Assembly: GCA_007115705.1 (NCBI GenBank)
Contig: QXEO01000727.1
Location: forward strand, 248,001-312,000
Length of the DNA stretch: 64,000 bases
From: Dactylis glomerata
Taxonomy: Eukaryota > Streptophyta > Magnoliopsida > Poales > Poaceae
Direction: 5' to 3'
Part shown: piece after piece, positions 21,850 to 33,475 of the stretch
Numbering within the stretch: the stretch's first letter is position 1
Layout: each line of letters opens with the position of its first letter
Position numbers and translations under genes: made by a program
The notes under the pieces: generated by a model
Seen by the model: the letters and a program-made list of their open reading frames with translations, nothing else
What the model was told of the DNA's origin: nothing
The model's database searches: none

Positions 21850-22560
21850 TTTGTTAATTAGTTAGCTAGTGTTAATTATGGTTAGGGTTAGAATTGAATT
21901 ATTTAGTTAGAATAGAATTATTTTAGTTAGAATAGAGTTATTTAGTTAGAATAGAATTATTTTAGTTAGAATAGAGTTATTTAGTTAGAATAGAATTATT
22001 TTAGTTAGAATAGAATTATTTAGTTAGAATAGAATTATTAATTAGAATAGAATTATTTTAGTTACAATAGAGTTATTTAGTTAGAATAGAATTATTTAGT
22101 TAGAATAGAATTATTTTAGTTAGAATAGATTTATTTTAGTTAGAATAGAGTTATTTAGTTAGAATAGAATTATTTAGTTAGAATAGAATTATTTTAGTTA
22201 GAATAGAATTATTTAGTTAGAATAGCATTATTTAGTTAGAATAGAATTATTTAGTTAGAATAGAATTATTAATTAGAATAGAATTATTTTAGTTACAATA
22301 GAGTTATTTAGTTAGAATAGAATTATTTTAGTTAGAATAGAGTTATTTTAGTTAGAATAGAATTATTTTAGTTAGAATAGAATTATTTTAGTTAGAATAG
22401 AATTATTTAGTTAGAATTTTAGTTAGAATAGAATTATTTTAGTTAGAATAGAATTATTTAGTTAGAATAGAATTATTTAGTTAGAATTATTTAGTTAGAA
22501 TTTATTTGCAAATAGAAATAGAATTATTTTGCAAATAGAAATAGAATTATTTTGCATCAT
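21850..22560. repeat. AT-rich minisatellite in intron 1 of second gene, CACTA A
   Basis: More than 25 imperfect copies of a unit like TTAGTTAGAATAGAATTATT (about 18-22 bp) fill the region between the GC-rich leader (likely donor after CCTGCAAG) and the acceptor TTTTTTGCAG before the ATG exon. Element B has a different array at this place. Confidence 0.9.
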
Positions 22561-22611
22561 ATATAGTTTGTTAGTTTATTAGTTAATCAAATGTTCGTTT
22601 TTTGCAGAACT

Positions 22612-25028
22612 ATGGATCCACATAGCAGGAACCTCGAAGAGGAAGAACTCATCGAAGATATAATCAAAGACGCCCCCCACGTTGAACCTGCTGAATCTCC
22701 GTCGTCATATCTAAACCCCTCCGGAGATGGAATGGAGGTTGATCGACACGAAGATGAAGCCGATGGGGCCGGAGATAGCTCCAATGACGGAGAAGGTGAT
22801 AGCTCCACTGATGGAGAAGCCGGTGGAGAAGCTGGTGGAGAAATAATAAAGTCCGGCGAGGTATACATATGAAGTTCGACAATCACTTGTAATATGTGAA
22901 TAATATTGGAGATAGCTCTATATTGTATACATATACATTCATTTGACGAATGTTTCTCCCTCTTAGGCCTCCACATCGAGCAAAGCTACGAAACGAGGCC
23001 CGACTAAAAAGTTGGACGCACGGACGCATTACACCTTTGAGGTGATATTGCCTACGGGCGAACCAAAGCTTCCTAAGAATGCTGCTGACACATTCAAGAA
23101 GCAATGCGGAGTTCTCGTTAGGGATCACGTCCCGATCAGCGTTCGGGAGTGGAACAAGCGCAAAGGGGCAGCCGATAGTGACTATGTCGCCAAAAGGTAC
23201 AAAGATAATCTTTGGAATGATATCATGTCACATTTCAACCTGCCAGAATGTGAGAATGAAGACGCCGCAAAAAAACTGAGGGCCAAAGTCAAGCAGTGGA
23301 CTCTAAAGAAGATGGCCGAACTGTTCCGTAGCTGGAAGAAGAAGCTATGGAAAAACTATCTGAAGACAAAGAAAGTGCCAGTATTCGAGGGGTACCTAGC
23401 CAAGCAGGCGAATCACTGGAAGGCATTTCAAGAGTACAAGGAGTCAGAAGATGCCAAGGCATTATCAGAAAAGAACAAGAAAAATGCCGATAAGAAGAAA
23501 TATCACCACACGCTGGGGCCAGGGGGCTATGAGACTGCCATCCCAAAGTGGGATAAGAAAGAGCAAGATCTGCTAGCTAAAGGCATCGTACCTGAACCCA
23601 TCCGTGATGAGTGGGAATTGAGAGCAAGAAATTGGTTCCTTGCGCATGGTGGTTTGTACGACGAAGAAATAGGGGACCTCATCTGCAGTGACGGTCTTAG
23701 GATACACAGGGAGAATTGGAAAAAGATAGTGAAAGAAATTAAAGAGGGAAAAAGACAGTTCACTGCAGATAGAGAGAAAGATTTGCTCACACTGGTCCTC
23801 GGCAATGACGAACATGGAGGACGAACGCGAGGCTTCGGTCCTTCTTACCCGTGGTGGCTTGGGTTTGCCAGAGACCAAGACACTTACAGAAGCCGAGCGA
23901 GAGCAAAGAAGCGACACCAGGATGAGGAGAATGACAAGTTCAACCAGTTGCTTGCCAGGCTTAACGAGCAACAGAAGCAGATTGATGAGCTTAGAGGAGT
24001 AGCGCGCCAGGAAGATCCTGCACTCGATATTACCGGCGCCCCATCTAAGCAGAAAAGCAGCGTGGCTGAATCTGAGGCCCCGCCCGACGATGCACGAAGA
24101 ATGATAGAGGGCGGTCCTGGCTACCCCGTGGATGGAATCAAGGAGTCAACATCATGTGAACTCCATCAGAAATTCAAGAACATATCCATGAAGGTGGCCG
24201 TCGGACAAGCTTTACCTTCTGGCCCTGATGCACGCTGGCATGGCCGTGACAAAATTTCTGTGACCACATACTGTTTCCATACAACTTCAGGTGAGGGTCT
24301 TACTCTGTTGTGTCCATTCACTTATAAGTGTAATTGATAAGTTACTGACACATATATATATATACATGTGCAGCTAGCACTGGATTCTGTTGGACATTCA
24401 AATTGATAAGGGAAGAGTTGATGCCTTCGACCCATTATCGAGACCCTTGGAACAGTTCCAAAGCCTGCAGGACATGCTCCAAGGGTAATTTCAATCATTC
24501 TTGCGCTCTATCGGTCTCTTTCGATGATTTTCTGATATATCAATTAATGAAAAACTTAGCAAATCATTTTCCTTGTCGGGCAGGGTTTGGAAGCGGTTCA
24601 AGTGCGTCACTGACGGTATCGAACATGAGAAGCTGACCTTTAGAGCGGCTCAGGTAAGTAGTAGTATGATATACTTCTATTTTCAATACATTTATGATGC
24701 TAGATTATTATTTTGATTATATATATTCTATTCTCGTAAAGTGCGACCAGCAGCCACGGGGGACGCATCTATGCGGATACTATGTTTGCGAGACCATTCG
24801 CACGTTTACCTCTGAGCACAAGGATTACAGATACGACGTAAGCAATGAACATTCACACCTCTATTTTTACCCGTCATTCTTTGTTATCATGATTGATATT
24901 CATATTCATCTCCTCTTATATAGTACACGGCCATGAGGGAGAAGTACCTACCAGAGCAACGCACGATTGCTGTTGCAGAGGAGCTAGCGACCTTTCTGAG
25001 GACGAAAGCTATAGATGACAAAGGATGA
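22612..25028 (+). pseudogene. CACTA A second gene: TNPA-like/ULP1, broken
   Basis: It is homologous to the intact gene in element B. The ATG exon (22612-22860) and the start of the next exon (from 22967) are open and encode the acidic N-terminus, the plant En/Spm TNPA-like region and the coiled-coil segment. Near 24249 about 1.42 kb present in B (about 46689-48106) is missing and the frame shifts. The protease part is also damaged: the His-containing exon begins TAG instead of TAC before CAC TGG (near 24375), and the last exon reads TGA instead of CGA near 25026. At most a truncated protein without protease can be made, ending at 24337 if unspliced. Confidence 0.88.
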
Positions 25029-25274
25029 TTTAGTGTAGCTAGGGGCCATTACTAATGTTGGTCCATGTAATCGAATAGACGGGCTTTAGTCCCGATAATT
25101 CTGATCTCCATATAATTGTATATATATGCTCGCTTGTAAGATAAATTAATCTTATATATATGCATAAACTAATTCCCGAACACCAAACTAGGCACCAAAC
25201 GAGGCATCACGTTAATCCCCCGAACACGTAAACCCTAAAACCCTTAAACCCTAAAACAAAAAACAAAATCTGTA

Positions 25275-25486
25275 TATGCCTTTAGTCCTGGTCTGTGTTA
25301 CAAACCGGGACTAAAGGTCCTGCCCTGGATGCGCTCGGAGGCGCCCACGTGGACACCCTCCAGTCCCGGCTGGTAACCGGGCCGAGACTAAAGGTTTAGC
25401 CTTTAGTCTGCCTCTGGAGTCCCGGTTTGCAAACCGGGACTAAAGGCCTTTACGAGCCGGGACTGGAGGCCCTGTCCCCACTAGTG
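25275..25486. promoter_or_regulatory. 3' subterminal inverted motifs of CACTA A
   Basis: Several copies of TTTAGTCC(C/T)GG and its complement lead up to the terminal CCACTAGTG. They are less regular than at the 5' end. A few AAACCCTAAA blocks just before them resemble telomere units but do not form a proper array. Confidence 0.75.
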
Positions 25487-26701
25487 GTATCACCCAAGTC
25501 TGATGATCATTTTACATACACACGCCAACAATTAAGTGCCATCACTGGTTAAAACAGAAGGACAATTTATGATTCAGCTAGCACCATGAGAAAGTCAACT
25601 AAAACTTATGGCTGAGCTTTGTCAAAGCGCATCGCCATCCGTGCAATGAACATAACCGTGCCTGTTGACATGGAGACCACGCAAGACTGGTATATTTTTT
25701 ATTTGTAAACATCTCTTTCCCTCACCTTTCTCGGTGTCACTTTAGTAGGCAACTTTATATAGAATTGGTCTTCTCAGGCTTTTGGACAATGGAAAGTTCT
25801 GACAGCAACAGATTCCAACACTAGCCATTTTAAGAAGAATCTTGCACAATCCAAATTCTCCTCTTTCTTGTTAGTTTATGCAAGTGGCCGAGGCATCTAG
25901 TTGACACTGATGTGCAAAGTAACAATAGTTTGTGCACTAAGTCATGTTTTTCTTCAATAATGCTTAGATTCTGTGGAAATTTAGTTATGTGCGGCGACGT
26001 AGATCTAACTTTATTTGTTGCTCTGCATTCCCAAAAGTAAGTTCGTGGATCACAGATTGCTCCTATGCCTAGAGCTAATTTTCCCTGTTGCTCTAGCATT
26101 CTAAATGCACTAATTATGACCATTCATATATAGATCACACATCTATTCAACGTCCACCGAAAATCAAAAGAGCGCCACATGGACCGGTTTCAAGCCACTG
26201 CGTGTTTTGTGTGTTTACTATCCGAGTAACACAACGAACAAATAAATCATTGTGTCTTATTTGGAAGGATGAGTACGATAAAGTTGTTGAAAGCTTGGCT
26301 GGAAGACATGGACGCCACCTCGGATCCGAGCGACCATTTCACCTCCGAACGTCGGAGACACCTTGGTTAACAAGTGATTAGAAACAATTCGCTCTATCCC
26401 CAAACCCGCTTGGAAATACACCTCATCGATGATTACCTTCGCGACTTGGTGGATCTGAAAGTAGCGCAACGCGGCATCTTCAACGCCACGAAGCCTGAGA
26501 TCTACCGACTGCTCTCCAATCTCCGGGCGGAAGTCCGGGAATGGGCAACGGCGGAGACTAAGGGGTTGGGGCGTGGAGTTGTAATACTCCAGATGTCGCC
26601 CTCTTTTGCGCTTGTACACAAACTCCGCATCTAGAAATAAACTTTTGTGTTTCCTCAAATAGGAAAAAAAAAAGCAAAGGCGTGTACTTGCAGGGATCGT
26701 A
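25487..26701. other. Spacer with unassigned open segment
   Basis: It starts with the GTA duplication. I recognise no complete gene. A GC-balanced block at about 26260-26640 has a short plus-strand frame (26374-26634, 86 aa, containing TRLEIHLIDDYLRDLVDLKV) that looks protein-like, but I cannot assign a family and its edges lack clear signals. It could be a captured or decayed exon. Confidence 0.4.
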
Positions 26702-27960
26702 TCTCTACTACAATAAAGATTCGAGTTGGTGGTGAGTTCACTCTCCATCCATCCTAAACGTCCAATTGGATCCAACGGTTGTTGTGTTTTGCGCCGACAG
26801 CTGGGCCCATGCCATCCTTATCCGTTCAGCGAAGGGAAAAAATCTAGCTTCTTATCCATTCGTTCGTGTTCCCAGACAGACTTCACACCATGTGCTTTCC
26901 TGCCTTGCTTTCTAGGCGAGACAGGATTGCCTCCGGCCATCCTCTCCTCCACCCTCCTCCTTCCCATCCTCATTCTCCATGGATCACAAAAGAATGAAAA
27001 GGTGTACCATGAAGAGAGTGGCCGAGGTGTTGTGTCTCCGAGGATCCGCTGGGCTTGTCCTTCTTGGCGCTCCGCGACCTACAGGCTGCAGCTGAGTCGC
27101 ACCTTGAGCGGTGGCGTACAACGGCCAGGTAGGATCCGTTCAAGCAGCAGTCGATCTCGACGTCGTTGAGTGCGGCGGCCCGCGGCCTCGACGAAGCAGT
27201 CGATTTGAGTCAGTATCGGTGCGGTCGCCTCCTAGGCATGCGCATGCATCCGAGGCGGAAGGGCTCACGCTCGTCCACGGCGTACGCCTGCCTATGCGCG
27301 GGGGGAGCCACGCAATTCACTCATGAGTTCAGGATTGTTGTAGGCCAAATCTCCACCATAGTTTCCCATCTCTGGAAAATATGCTTTGAAGAACAAGCCC
27401 GTAATAGTCTAGTATGTGAAAATTGGATTCCGTTCTAATTGGATGATTGAAGAACAAGCCCGTAATAGTCTACTATGTGAAAATTGGATTCCGTTCTAAT
27501 TGGATGATTGTTATTGAGGTCAATTTGTTACATTTTCATTGTCATCTTCAATATCTATGCACTGAATCTTTTCCTAAGCTTTGTCTGCAATATGGCATTA
27601 GCCGCCTGACTCCTGTACATACCGTGAACTTATAAACAACAAATGGTTGTTTAATTGCTGGCTAGAAACAAATCTCTTGAAAAAGAAAGACGAAGAAGGT
27701 TATAGAGAGTAAAAAATCAGCATCTGCAAAATAAGGTGCGAATTTTGGACATAATGGCTTTATTCTTATTTGTTTGTGATCACATTGCACTTGCAAGCAA
27801 ACATCATAATTTCTCAACCATCTTTAATAAAGCATGCACATTCTTAAGAAATTTGGATAAACATAATTTGGTTATAAATTTAAAAGTAGTTATACATCAA
27901 ATTAGTTTTTAGTACGTATATTTATTGTGGTTTCGTAGCAAAGCACGGACAATATACTAG
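26702..27960 (+). mobile_element. Helitron, plus strand, non-autonomous
   Basis: It begins TCTCTACTACAATAAAG and ends with a weak hairpin around CGTAGCAAAGCACGG, a short spacer and CTAG (27957-27960). The preceding base is A and the following base T, as for Helitron insertion. The 1259 bp lacks RepHel coding. A GC-rich stretch at about 26980-27320 may be captured host sequence. Confidence 0.8.
27388..27509. repeat. 61-bp tandem duplication inside the Helitron
   Basis: Two 61-bp copies (27388-27448 and 27449-27509) differ at one base (AGTATG against ACTATG). The near identity shows a recent duplication. Confidence 0.9.
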
Positions 27961-28204
27961 TACAAACAACAAAGGCTGTCGAGCAAAGTGGACTGATACG
28001 TACACACACCAACAATAATTGGAAGTGATAGGTGTATCGATCTGGCACGGACCTTATACAGAAGCAAACTGCCAAACGACATTTCCAACTGAAACAGAGC
28101 AGACAAAACCGACCGGCCGTACGGTCCTCGCCGGCGCACGCAAGGGGAGACCAAGACGTACGGTCCTGGTCGACGCACGAAATTCAGAGCTGATAACCAT
28201 GCCA

Positions 28205-28777
28205 TCAATGGCAATCTAGGACGGACTGGGAGGAGACGAAGACGCGGATCTGCTCGAGGAAGGTGAGGTCCTTGGGCCGGTCGACGCGGCGCACGTACCC
28301 GGCGGCCACCGCCGGCGAGTACTCGGCGTGGCCCCGCCGCCCGCTCCGCGCCCACATCTCCGCCGCGTACCCGCGGTGCGCGTAGTACGCCACCGCGCCC
28401 TCCACCGGCCCCGCCCCGCCCTCCGCTAGCACGGCCTCCACGGGGAGGCGCTCGTAGTGGCCGCGGGAGACGCCCTCCAGCTCGTCCAGCCGCGCGAGGC
28501 CGCGGGCCGTGACGGAGTAGAGCTCGCCCTTCACGCGGTGGCAGCCGGCGGCGCCCGGCAGGTTGAGCAGGAACGGGACGCGGTAGGGCCCGCAGACGAG
28601 CGGGAGCGGGGAGGCGGTGGCGGCCGCGCCGGCGAAGGACGCGTCGCCGGTGAGGAAGAGGTCCTGGAGCAGCGCGTGGTTCGAGAAGCCCCGCTTCAGC
28701 GTGCCGTACGTGAACACCAGCGTGCGCTTCGCCGCCGGGGACTCTGCCGGCGCCGGCTGCTGGTGCTCCGCGCCCAT
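28205..28777 (-). CDS. Gamma-glutamylcyclotransferase-like (AIG2/GGACT family) protein
   Basis: A single-exon frame of 190 residues. FTYGTLKRGFSNHALLQD (from residue 22) is the YGxLxxG nucleotide-like/glutamyl-binding loop of the GGCT fold, and LVCGPYRVPFLLN and LDELEG (98-102, with the catalytic Glu expected there) follow at normal spacing. In the family, members split gamma-glutamylamines or gamma-glutamyl dipeptides to 5-oxoproline; plant members of this shape resemble At3g02910. The start is the ATG before GAEHQQ; the first 17 residues are a disordered Ala/Pro-rich extension. Coding GC is very high, as in many grass single-exon genes. It is probably cytosolic, with no signal peptide. The exact substrate is not settled by sequence. 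Confidence 0.9.
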   Translation of the reverse strand: MGAEHQQPAPAESPAAKRTLVFTYGTLKRGFSNHALLQDLFLTGDASFAGAAATASPLPLVCGPYRVPFLLNLPGAAGCHRVKGELYSVTARGLARLDELEGVSRGHYERLPVEAVLAEGGAGPVEGAVAYYAHRGYAAEMWARSGRRGHAEYSPAVAAGYVRRVDRPKDLTFLEQIRVFVSSQSVLDCH

Positions 28778-29500
28778 GGTGCCGATTGGCTGGCTGGCAC
28801 GAGGCGACCGATGGGGAAAGAAAAGAGAGATCTTTGGCTGGTACGGTTTGGTGGTGTGTGGCGCGGTGGCATTTTAATGGGCCGGGGGAGGTGGGTGTGC
28901 TGGTTGACGTGGCGCGGGGCCCACCTCGCCGGCCTTCAGCGACCGTCGCTTTCGTGTAGCCTCGTGACATCCTCGATGTGTGTTTTCTTTTTTGTCTCCA
29001 TAAAGTATGTGTGGTGTGACTAGGAGTCGAACAGTTTCAAATTTCAACTGCAGGTTAGGCCGCTCTGGTTCATGAGGCGAAAAACTGCCTCTCCAAATTA
29101 TGATATGTTACCACATGGAATAGGTGGTACGCAACCTAAACAAAAAATTATGATATGCCGTTCAAAAAAAAAATGCATATGCTATGTTTGGGATTTTTTT
29201 CGTTCCTTTTTTCTTTTTACAGGCCAACACCCAACCGCACATCCAACTTTTTGAACAAAATATATTTCAAAGCACACTGGCTCAGCATAAAACACCTCAC
29301 GAAGTACTTTTGTGTGGCTTAAAATTCAGTATACTCTACTTTAGTGAATACATGACACATATTTTGCCTTACCAATGCAATGGAACCACACTTTTTTTAG
29401 AAAGATCAGTGGTTGGAAACATTAGTACAGAGATTTTTTCCTACTATACCATTAATGAAGATTGTTTTCTATATGATTTTCCGATTTCTCCCAACCCAAG
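28778..29500. other. Promoter side of the GGCT-like gene and AT-rich spacer
   Basis: The first 150 bp is the upstream region of the minus-strand gene; I see no clear TATA box. The rest is AT-rich without recognised features. Confidence 0.4.
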
Positions 29501-30110
29501 AGTGATATTTCCCAGCTAACTCTATCCCCAGAGGCTATGAATGAGTTGAGAAAATTGCATAGACTTGGTGCTAGAATATCTATTGACACCCAAAAACATG
29601 ACACATGGTCTTATGTTTGGGGATCTGCCAAATTCTTCTCTAGTAAGTACTACAACTTTCGATTTTGGAATACAAATCCTCATATTGCCTTTCCTAGATC
29701 TGGAAGGACAAATGCATTCCAAAGATGAAAACATTCTGCTGGTTAGTGCTCTCTGACAGAAACATGTCATAAATTTTGGGTTTAATTGCCTAATGTGTTC
29801 CAATCCACCGGAGGAGACCATTGAACATGTGCTATTTCATTGCCCTTCAGTGCTTCATGCTGGGATCTTTTAGGGAAGTTTTTATGATTAGGGCCTCGAA
29901 CATTTGGAAGAAGAGGAACAATTTGTTATTCAATGGTGCCATCCCCTCTATTGGATCCTGGAGCAGCAGATTCAAATCAGACTTCTCTCTTTTGGTTATA
30001 GAACCAAGGAGGAGCTCCACGCTTTCATTTCTAAGTTTGTTGATAGCCTATAGTATCTTTATTTTTTTCCTTCCTTGAGGTCTCACCTCTCATTGTAAAT
30101 ATGTAAATAC
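29500..30110 (+). pseudogene. LINE ORF2 C-terminal remnant (zf-RVT region)
   Basis: Frame-shifted plus-strand pieces read DTWSYVWGSAKFFSSKYY, KMKTFCWLVLSDRN, then the CxxC-like region near 29800, and RASNIWKKRNNLLFNGA. This is the usual order of a plant LINE ORF2 tail. Several frame changes and an in-frame stop near 29865 show decay. A short 3' untranslated part follows to about 30135. It belongs to a different LINE family from the one at the window start. Confidence 0.7.
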
Positions 30111-30135
30111 TCTTTTGCTGGTAATATAGTGAAAG

Positions 30136-32283
30136 TAGTAGGAGTGTTTCCTAGTGTTAAGGATTCAAAAAATCTCGACCCCTACAACCTCTCGAATATC
30201 CACCACCACGATACCAACATGCCACCATCAAGCTTAGCTATTAGGCTGTCGACCACTCTTCCCTAGCGTTTTCCACAACTAAGTGGTCGTCGCCCTCTTA
30301 AATACATAAATTTGTTTGTCATCACCACATAGGCATGTGAAAATTCATGTACAAAAACATACACCAAGCAAGCATCACCAAATTTACATACCAGCAACAA
30401 AAATAAAACAAATGAAACTGCCTACCAAGAGCTGCTAAATAGCCCAGTCAAGTCACTTATGTACCTCCTCAACTTCGTCATCAAGATGCTCTTGCAGTTT
30501 CCACTGGATCGAAGAGGGACTCCAAAGCTCTGACCTTGTAGATACCCAAGCATATTGATTGCATGTTTTGGTTGTTTTCTAGGTAGGATTTAATTTAGTT
30601 TTTTTAATTCTCGAGAGATTTATGCCTGCCTTTAAATTTGACATTGGTGCATGAATTGTATTCTTCAAATGAAGTTTGAAGGGTTAACTATTTGTTGTAA
30701 TTCTAACATTTGGGCTAATAAAAATGAGTAGAACATCGAGTCAACTTGTGATTAAGCATTTTTCGAGCCGATAAATAGAGATAATAAGTCCATAACGTGC
30801 ACATTGGGCTCCAATTCCGAGGTATATATAGTATAGACAAGTCGAGGATCATGCTAGGTTTTCACGTGTGTGGTGGCCGAATGAAAACAAGGAAACGTGG
30901 AGACACAAAGAGCCCAACACAATGTGAGATTCTTCCTCTGTCAATTAACAAGGTATACTTCGATCCGCACTTGTATGAATTATTCCTCTTATTTTCTGCT
31001 CAAGCTTGTGGGTGTGCCCTCTATGGATCAATTCTTTTACTGACTAGCTATCATGAACCGTCGCACAAGCTCTAGAGCCATGGCATATTCCCACATCGTT
31101 CGTAAAAAAAAAAGTAGAGGCCGAATTGGAAAGAAAAGATGGGTCGTTGGATATTTTCTGTATTCGTTTTATTCCAACTCGGTGTGCGTTATCTAAAAAA
31201 AACTCGCTGTGGTTCTTTTTTTTTGCGAGGGAAACAAGATTGTATTAAGAAGATATAGAGTTGTTACAATCCTTCTGAATGAGGTCCCAAAGATCACTAG
31301 GCACAGAGCCTACCCAAAGCTAAGATCGTTGCTCTCTCATCCTAAACCTAGCTAACTCAGGGCTAAACTTATTAATCTAGATATTTTAACAATCTGATCA
31401 AAACGCTCCGAAGCAAGCATAACACGCAAATCCTCTATGAGATGACACAGGGCTGACCTAGTTTAATTTTTTTTCCTTCTGTAGAATATGCATGTAACTC
31501 GTTATGTTAGGTTAAACGTGTTCATTCATAAGCAAGCTTTTGTTCGAGACACAAAAGCACGTCGCACGCATGTTACGTTCCAATCTCGAGGTAAATAAAC
31601 AAGGCCAAAATGCAAGATTTCACGTGGTGGATGACTAGCTAATGGCTGAGGGTAAAAAGATGCAGACACTAGATGATTAGGAATCTCGCTAGTAACGTGA
31701 GCCCCGTGGTATGTTTTTATTTGGTTGTTATTTTTTCCACTTAGAGAGGTGTTTATAAAGTTAACTTTTTTTTTGAAAACCGAGGATAGTATTGGTGCTT
31801 ATTTGGATAAGTACTTGAGTTGATACTACTATTTTTTAGTTCTAATCAATTCAAGAAATAGTTATGTCTATTTAAGTCTTGTGAAATGGTATTTTCATTA
31901 ATCCAAAAAATGGTATTTTCAATATTAATTTGCTCCTATGTATCCTAAGTGGTCCAGCTAGTTTACCTGTCTACGCAATTATTCATTTACAAAGTGCAGT
32001 CAACCTTCGCCGTCTATTATTCCAAACATTGATATGTGAATCTGCTTCTAGGAACAGAATTTGTTTATGGAAATCATTATACGTACACACCTGGAGGCAT
32101 AAGAACATCCATAGTAATATATTATCACTTTACTCGATCAATCAAGTACAACAATATTTACAGGGTATACATGAAGTGAACAAAACACCTTTTATAGACA
32201 CATATGAAATTATACGTAAAGAATATGCATGTATTTATTCAGACTTTGTGTATTTGTAGATGGTGTGAAATTCGACGTTGTTA
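30136..32283. other. Long intergenic spacer
   Basis: About 2.1 kb of AT-rich sequence with no gene I can support. It contains a possible retroposon 3' end at about 31215-31470. Short frames (30797-31075, 31930-32259) have no recognisable domain. Confidence 0.5.
31215..31470 (-). mobile_element. Possible poly(A)-ended retroposon remnant
   Basis: On the minus strand the sequence runs through TTGTAACAACTC and CTTCTTAATACAATCTTG into CCTCGC followed by nine A residues. An A tail after a transcript-like end suggests a LINE or SINE remnant. The family is not identified and no duplication was found. Confidence 0.35.
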
Positions 32284-33400
32284 CTACTCCGTGGGGTAGG
32301 AAGGCTCCATGGCAAGACCGCACATGCCCTTCTTGTCTGAAATGTCCTTCTCCATTCTTAAAAACCCATTCTCGCCCCATGTCGTTCCCCATGAATTCTT
32401 CAACAACCAATATTTTGTACCATCACTGGTCGCTCCATAACCAATAGCTGCAATCCCATGGTCCAAGTCAGTACCGCAAGAGCCAGTCATCACCCCACCC
32501 TTGTAGAATTGGAATGTCATATCTCCTCCATCCACGGCAACTGAGACAGGTTGGTTTGCAACAGCAGCCATGAGGGCACCCTCATTATTGGCAGGCACAT
32601 CCTCGTAGCTCTTGATGGTGGCAGCACTTTTGGATCTGCTCTTGCACTTGCCATCTTCGGCCGTATAGGGGTAGCTTGATTCAGCAGTAAGACCACCATT
32701 CGAAATGATGAACTTGAAGGCATCATCCATGAGCCCACCCTCACAACCCTGGTCTGTTCCATGGACATCACAGTCTACAAGCTCTTGCTCGGAGAGAGAG
32801 ATAAGCTTGCCAGTTTTTAGCTTAACGATACCTTCCGTTGCAGCAACGGAGGAAAATGCCCAACAACAACCTACAATTGGTTATTTTCATAGATGTTACA
32901 TACAACATTCTTAAAGAAAACATTGACACACGAGATTGCAATAAATCATTTTCAAAAATATACTTACCACATTGTCCTTGATCCTTAATGGGAGTCACCG
33001 CACCCTTGGTCCTCCAGTCCACGGTTGCGGGAAGTGCATCTAAACTTACATTCTCATACCTGAATCCAGTAGGCACCCTCTCCAAGCTCGGTTTGTACCC
33101 CTTATTCGCCTTTGACGCCTTGAACTCCTCGTTGGTGATGTCGGCGAACTGGTTGACGCCGAGATAGAACTTGCGATTGCCGGCATTGAACGAGTCAATG
33201 AACCTGACATTGGTCTTGAACACTCCTAACCTCTTCGCCTTCTCGGCGGCGTCCTTGTACACGCGGCCGTACTGCGCCATCCAGCTCTCGTGCCTGGCTA
33301 CCATCGATAGGTCGTCGCTGAGCTCACGAGCTGCGAGGACCGAGCTACAGAAGCAGAGGCATCCGAGGATGGCAAGGACTAGAGCTTTTGAGATGGCCAT
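32284..33400 (-). CDS. SAG39-like papain-type cysteine protease
   Basis: Two exons on the minus strand: 33400-32968 and 32870-32284, with a 97-bp GT-AG intron (GTAAGTATAT...TTGTAG). The product has 339 residues, the size of the SAG39/SAG12 group. Residues 1-23 are a signal peptide, then the I29 propeptide inhibitor domain (about 38-95). The mature enzyme starts near LPATVDWR. Active-site residues are in place: Gln in KDQGQCG, Cys147 in CCWAF, His282 in DLDHGIAAIGYG, Asn303 in KNSWG. The intron lies within the Gly codon just before the active Cys pair. The family degrades proteins in vacuoles or senescence vesicles, often induced in senescence. Nothing looks damaged. Confidence 0.95.
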
Positions 33401-33468
33401 GTTTGGTGGTTTTGCTTGCTACTACTTGTGCGTGCTCTGCTTTGGTCTAGTGATTGGAGCTAGGATGC

Positions 33469-33475
33469 ATTTATA
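33469..33475 (-). promoter_or_regulatory. TATA box of the SAG39-like gene
   Basis: TATAAAT on the minus strand lies 69 bp upstream of the ATG, which leaves a short leader. Confidence 0.7.

Larger units (their letters stand above)
16762..25486 (+). mobile_element. CACTA (En/Spm) DNA transposon, element A
   Basis: The 8725-bp element runs from CACTAGTGG to CCACTAGTG with a GTA duplication. Both ends are crowded with the subterminal motif TTTAGTCCCGG in both orientations. Inside are an open Tnp2-type transposase gene, a spacer with 163-bp repeats, an internal motif plus TATA box, and a second gene (TNPA-like/ULP1) that is broken. Ends and duplication are intact, so the copy should be mobilisable if the missing function comes in trans. 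Confidence 0.95.

Noticed and set aside
21645..21857. Ala/Arg/Pro-rich frames in the GC-rich block of CACTA A (and 43822-44254 in B)
   Set aside because: The block is a simple CCG-type repeat in the leader of the second gene and is not conserved as protein between A and B.
25225..25262. AAACCCTAAA blocks near the 3' end of CACTA A (also about 49098 in B) as telomere insertions
   Set aside because: The units are irregular and shared by both elements, so they are part of the element rather than telomere repair tracts.
27957..28970. 337-residue minus-strand frame overlapping the GGCT-like gene
   Set aside because: It is an Arg/Pro-rich shadow frame in GC-rich DNA. The 190-residue frame in another phase matches a known family from end to end.
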